The notes under the pieces: model-generated
Seen by the model: the letters and a program-made list of their open reading frames with translations, nothing else
What the model was told of the DNA's origin: nothing
The model's database searches: none
Shown here: piece by piece, positions 6,369 through 7,523 of the stretch
Numbering within the stretch: the first letter of the stretch is position 1
Layout of the letters: each line of letters opens with the position of its first letter
Made by a program: the position numbers and the translations under genes
Source of the DNA: Bacilli bacterium
GTDB taxonomy: Bacteria; Bacillota_I; Bacilli_A; RF39; UBA660
Reading direction: 5' to 3'
DNA length: 7,523 nt
Assembly (NCBI GenBank): GCA_028708005.1
Contig: JAQVZV010000038.1
Coordinates: 1 to 7,523 of the forward strand

Positions 6369-7148
6369 ATGAAAATCATAAAAATTAAAAAAATGCCTAA
6401 AGCTAGATATAAAATTACTTTTGATGATGGTAGTGATTTAATTGTATATGAAGAGATTATTATCAATCATGTTCTTTTAACTGGCAAGAATGTTGATGAC
6501 AATCTAAAAAGAAAGATAATATCAGATAATGATCAGGCGTTGCCATATCATCAAGCTATAAATTATATAAATACAAAATTACGAAGTAGAGAAGAGATAA
6601 TAGCTTATTTACTAAAAAAGGGGAATAAAGAAGATTATGTAAGAAAAGCAATAACAAGATTAGAAGATGAAGGCTATATTAATGATGAGGTTTTTGCTAA
6701 ATCTTTTGTAAATGATAAGATACATTTAAGTAATGACGGTATTTATAAAATAAGAAAAGGGCTTGAACGATATAAAGTAGACAGTGACATTATCGATAAA
6801 GTTATATCAAATGTTAATGATGAAGCTTCGAATAGTAGAATTGATAAATTAATATCTAAACAATTGCGTTTAAATACCAAATATACAGGTAAGGTATTAA
6901 AAAACAACATTTTCAATTACTTAATGAATTTAGGATATGATAAAGATATTATACTAGAGAAGTTAGAAGATTATAATTTTGAGAATAATATTAATATTGA
7001 GAATGAATATAATCGGTTATATAAGAAATATTCTAAAAAGTATAGTGGAAACAAACTAGGTTTGGTAATCAGACATCATTTGTTCCAAAGGGGATATGAT
7101 GTGACTGATATTGAAAATATAACAAATAAAAAGGAACCTTTGAAGTGA
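6369..7148 (+). CDS. recX: Regulatory protein RecX
   Basis: A 259-residue protein matching the long RecX of Firmicutes (B. subtilis about 264; proteobacterial forms are about 150-170). RecX binds RecA filaments and modulates recombination and the SOS response in the cytoplasm. An N-terminal region (ARYKITFDDGSDLIVYEEII, 12-31) resembles the beta-rich extension of Firmicutes RecX. Then comes the typical first three-helix repeat: AINYINTKLRSREEIIAYLL (63-82), KAITRLEDEGYINDEVFAKS (93-112). Further helical repeats follow, with IFNYLMNLGYDKDII at 181-195 and IRHHLFQRGYDVTDI at 234-248. A strong AGAGGTGAT site precedes the ATG. It ends in TGA, showing that TGA is a stop here. Lysine- and asparagine-rich composition follows the AT-rich genome. 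It converges with the PrsA-like gene; its last codons form one arm of the shared terminator. Confidence 0.93.
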   Translation: MKIIKIKKMPKARYKITFDDGSDLIVYEEIIINHVLLTGKNVDDNLKRKIISDNDQALPYHQAINYINTKLRSREEIIAYLLKKGNKEDYVRKAITRLEDEGYINDEVFAKSFVNDKIHLSNDGIYKIRKGLERYKVDSDIIDKVISNVNDEASNSRIDKLISKQLRLNTKYTGKVLKNNIFNYLMNLGYDKDIILEKLEDYNFENNINIENEYNRLYKKYSKKYSGNKLGLVIRHHLFQRGYDVTDIENITNKKEPLK

Positions 7149-7188
7149 GCTTTATAAGATACAATTAACACTTCAATAAGTTCCTTTT
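7129..7188. terminator. Bidirectional terminator between recX and the PrsA-like gene
   Basis: AAAAGGAAC (7129-7137) pairs with GTTCCTTTT (7180-7188), and TTGAAGTG (7140-7147) with CACTTCAA (7169-7176). A 2/3-base internal loop separates the two helices, and a 21-base apical loop closes the structure. T runs follow on both strands: CCTTTTctattt rightwards and CCTTTTTATTT leftwards. It serves both converging genes; the left arm encodes the last recX residues (KEPLK and stop), and the right arm ends one base before the foldase stop codon. Confidence 0.85.
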
Positions 7189-7523
7189 CTATTTAGCTAA
7201 TAATTCTTTCATATAAGAATCATATTGCTTCTTTAGTTCTGAATCATCTATTTTTAGATCATGTTTTTTTCTTAGTTCTTGTAATGCTTTATATGGAAGA
7301 GCAGTATTTCCCTCGCTTAATTTATTAGTAGCAATATCCTCTATAACACTATCTTTTACTTCATCTAAAGCAGGTTTATCTTTCTCGCCAGTCTTTAAGA
7401 TAAGATGATATCCAAAACTTGATTTGACTGGTGTTAATGTATATTCATCTTTTTTTAGAGCAAAAGCAGCTTTTTCAAAAGCTTCATCCATTACACCTTT
7501 ATTAAACCAACCTAAGTCGCCAC
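7189..7523 (-). CDS. PrsA-like foldase (parvulin-type peptidyl-prolyl isomerase), C-terminal part
   Basis: The 3' part of a minus-strand gene that starts beyond the right edge; about 111 codons and a TAG stop are visible. The first visible residues GDLGWFNKGVMDEAFEKAAF, followed by a TPVKSSFGYHLILKTGE block, are the second half of a parvulin (rotamase) domain: the GDLGWF turn, the FEKAAFAL helix and the FGYH strand. A helical C-terminal region follows, with ALDEVKDSVIEDIATNKLS and a lysine-rich end (SYMKELLAK). Firmicutes PrsA is a membrane-anchored lipoprotein that folds exported proteins outside the membrane; anchoring cannot be seen because the N-terminus is missing. The frame stays open through to the window edge, so any internal Met (for example at 7491) is not the start. 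SurA/PpiC-type proteins share the domain, but the host type and tail favour PrsA. Confidence 0.88.
   Translation of the reverse strand, partial: GDLGWFNKGVMDEAFEKAAFALKKDEYTLTPVKSSFGYHLILKTGEKDKPALDEVKDSVIEDIATNKLSEGNTALPYKALQELRKKHDLKIDDSELKKQYDSYMKELLAK

Noticed and set aside
1..7523. Mobile elements, CRISPR arrays, tRNA or riboswitch structures, phage or defence genes
   Set aside because: I looked on both strands for inverted-repeat ends, spaced repeats, tRNA-like cloverleaves and long structured leaders and saw none; all intergenic gaps are under 160 bp.

Overview
The window is very AT-rich and reads as a chromosomal segment of a low-GC Bacillota (class Bacilli; Erysipelotrichales- or RF39-like at a guess, not provable here). 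Three things support this: strong AGGAGG/GGTGAT-type ribosome binding sites, Firmicutes-type gene families (sspI, long RecX, PrsA, a PolA with a decayed proofreading domain), and TGA used as a real stop codon at the end of recX, which argues against the Mycoplasma/Spiroplasma code. The spore protein gene sspI suggests a spore-former or a recent descendant of one.

Layout. The left edge holds the last 46 codons of pheT (+). It meets sspI (-) stop codon to stop codon with no base between them. After a 105-bp divergent intergenic region come lemA and a DUF2207 membrane protein gene (+), separated by a small intrinsic terminator that probably sets their expression ratio. A terminator and a good extended -10 promoter precede a second transcription unit: a small membrane-anchored protein of unknown function overlapping polA by 11 bp. 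Next is rpoZ (GTG start, own promoter, terminator overlapping its last codons), then recX (+) with its own extended -10 promoter. recX is convergent with the 3' part of a PrsA-like foldase gene (-) that runs off the right edge. A long bidirectional terminator lies between these two and reaches into the recX coding end.

Functionally this is mostly housekeeping: translation (PheT), transcription (omega subunit), DNA replication and repair (PolA), control of RecA (RecX) and exported protein folding (PrsA). The LemA/DUF2207 pair and the small Cys-containing membrane protein are the parts of uncertain function. There are no mobile elements, CRISPR arrays, tRNAs, rRNAs or phage genes, and no gene-free stretch exceeds 160 bp. 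I do not see a convincing new biological system. The most open questions are the unknown membrane protein coupled to polA and the way terminators are packed into coding ends.
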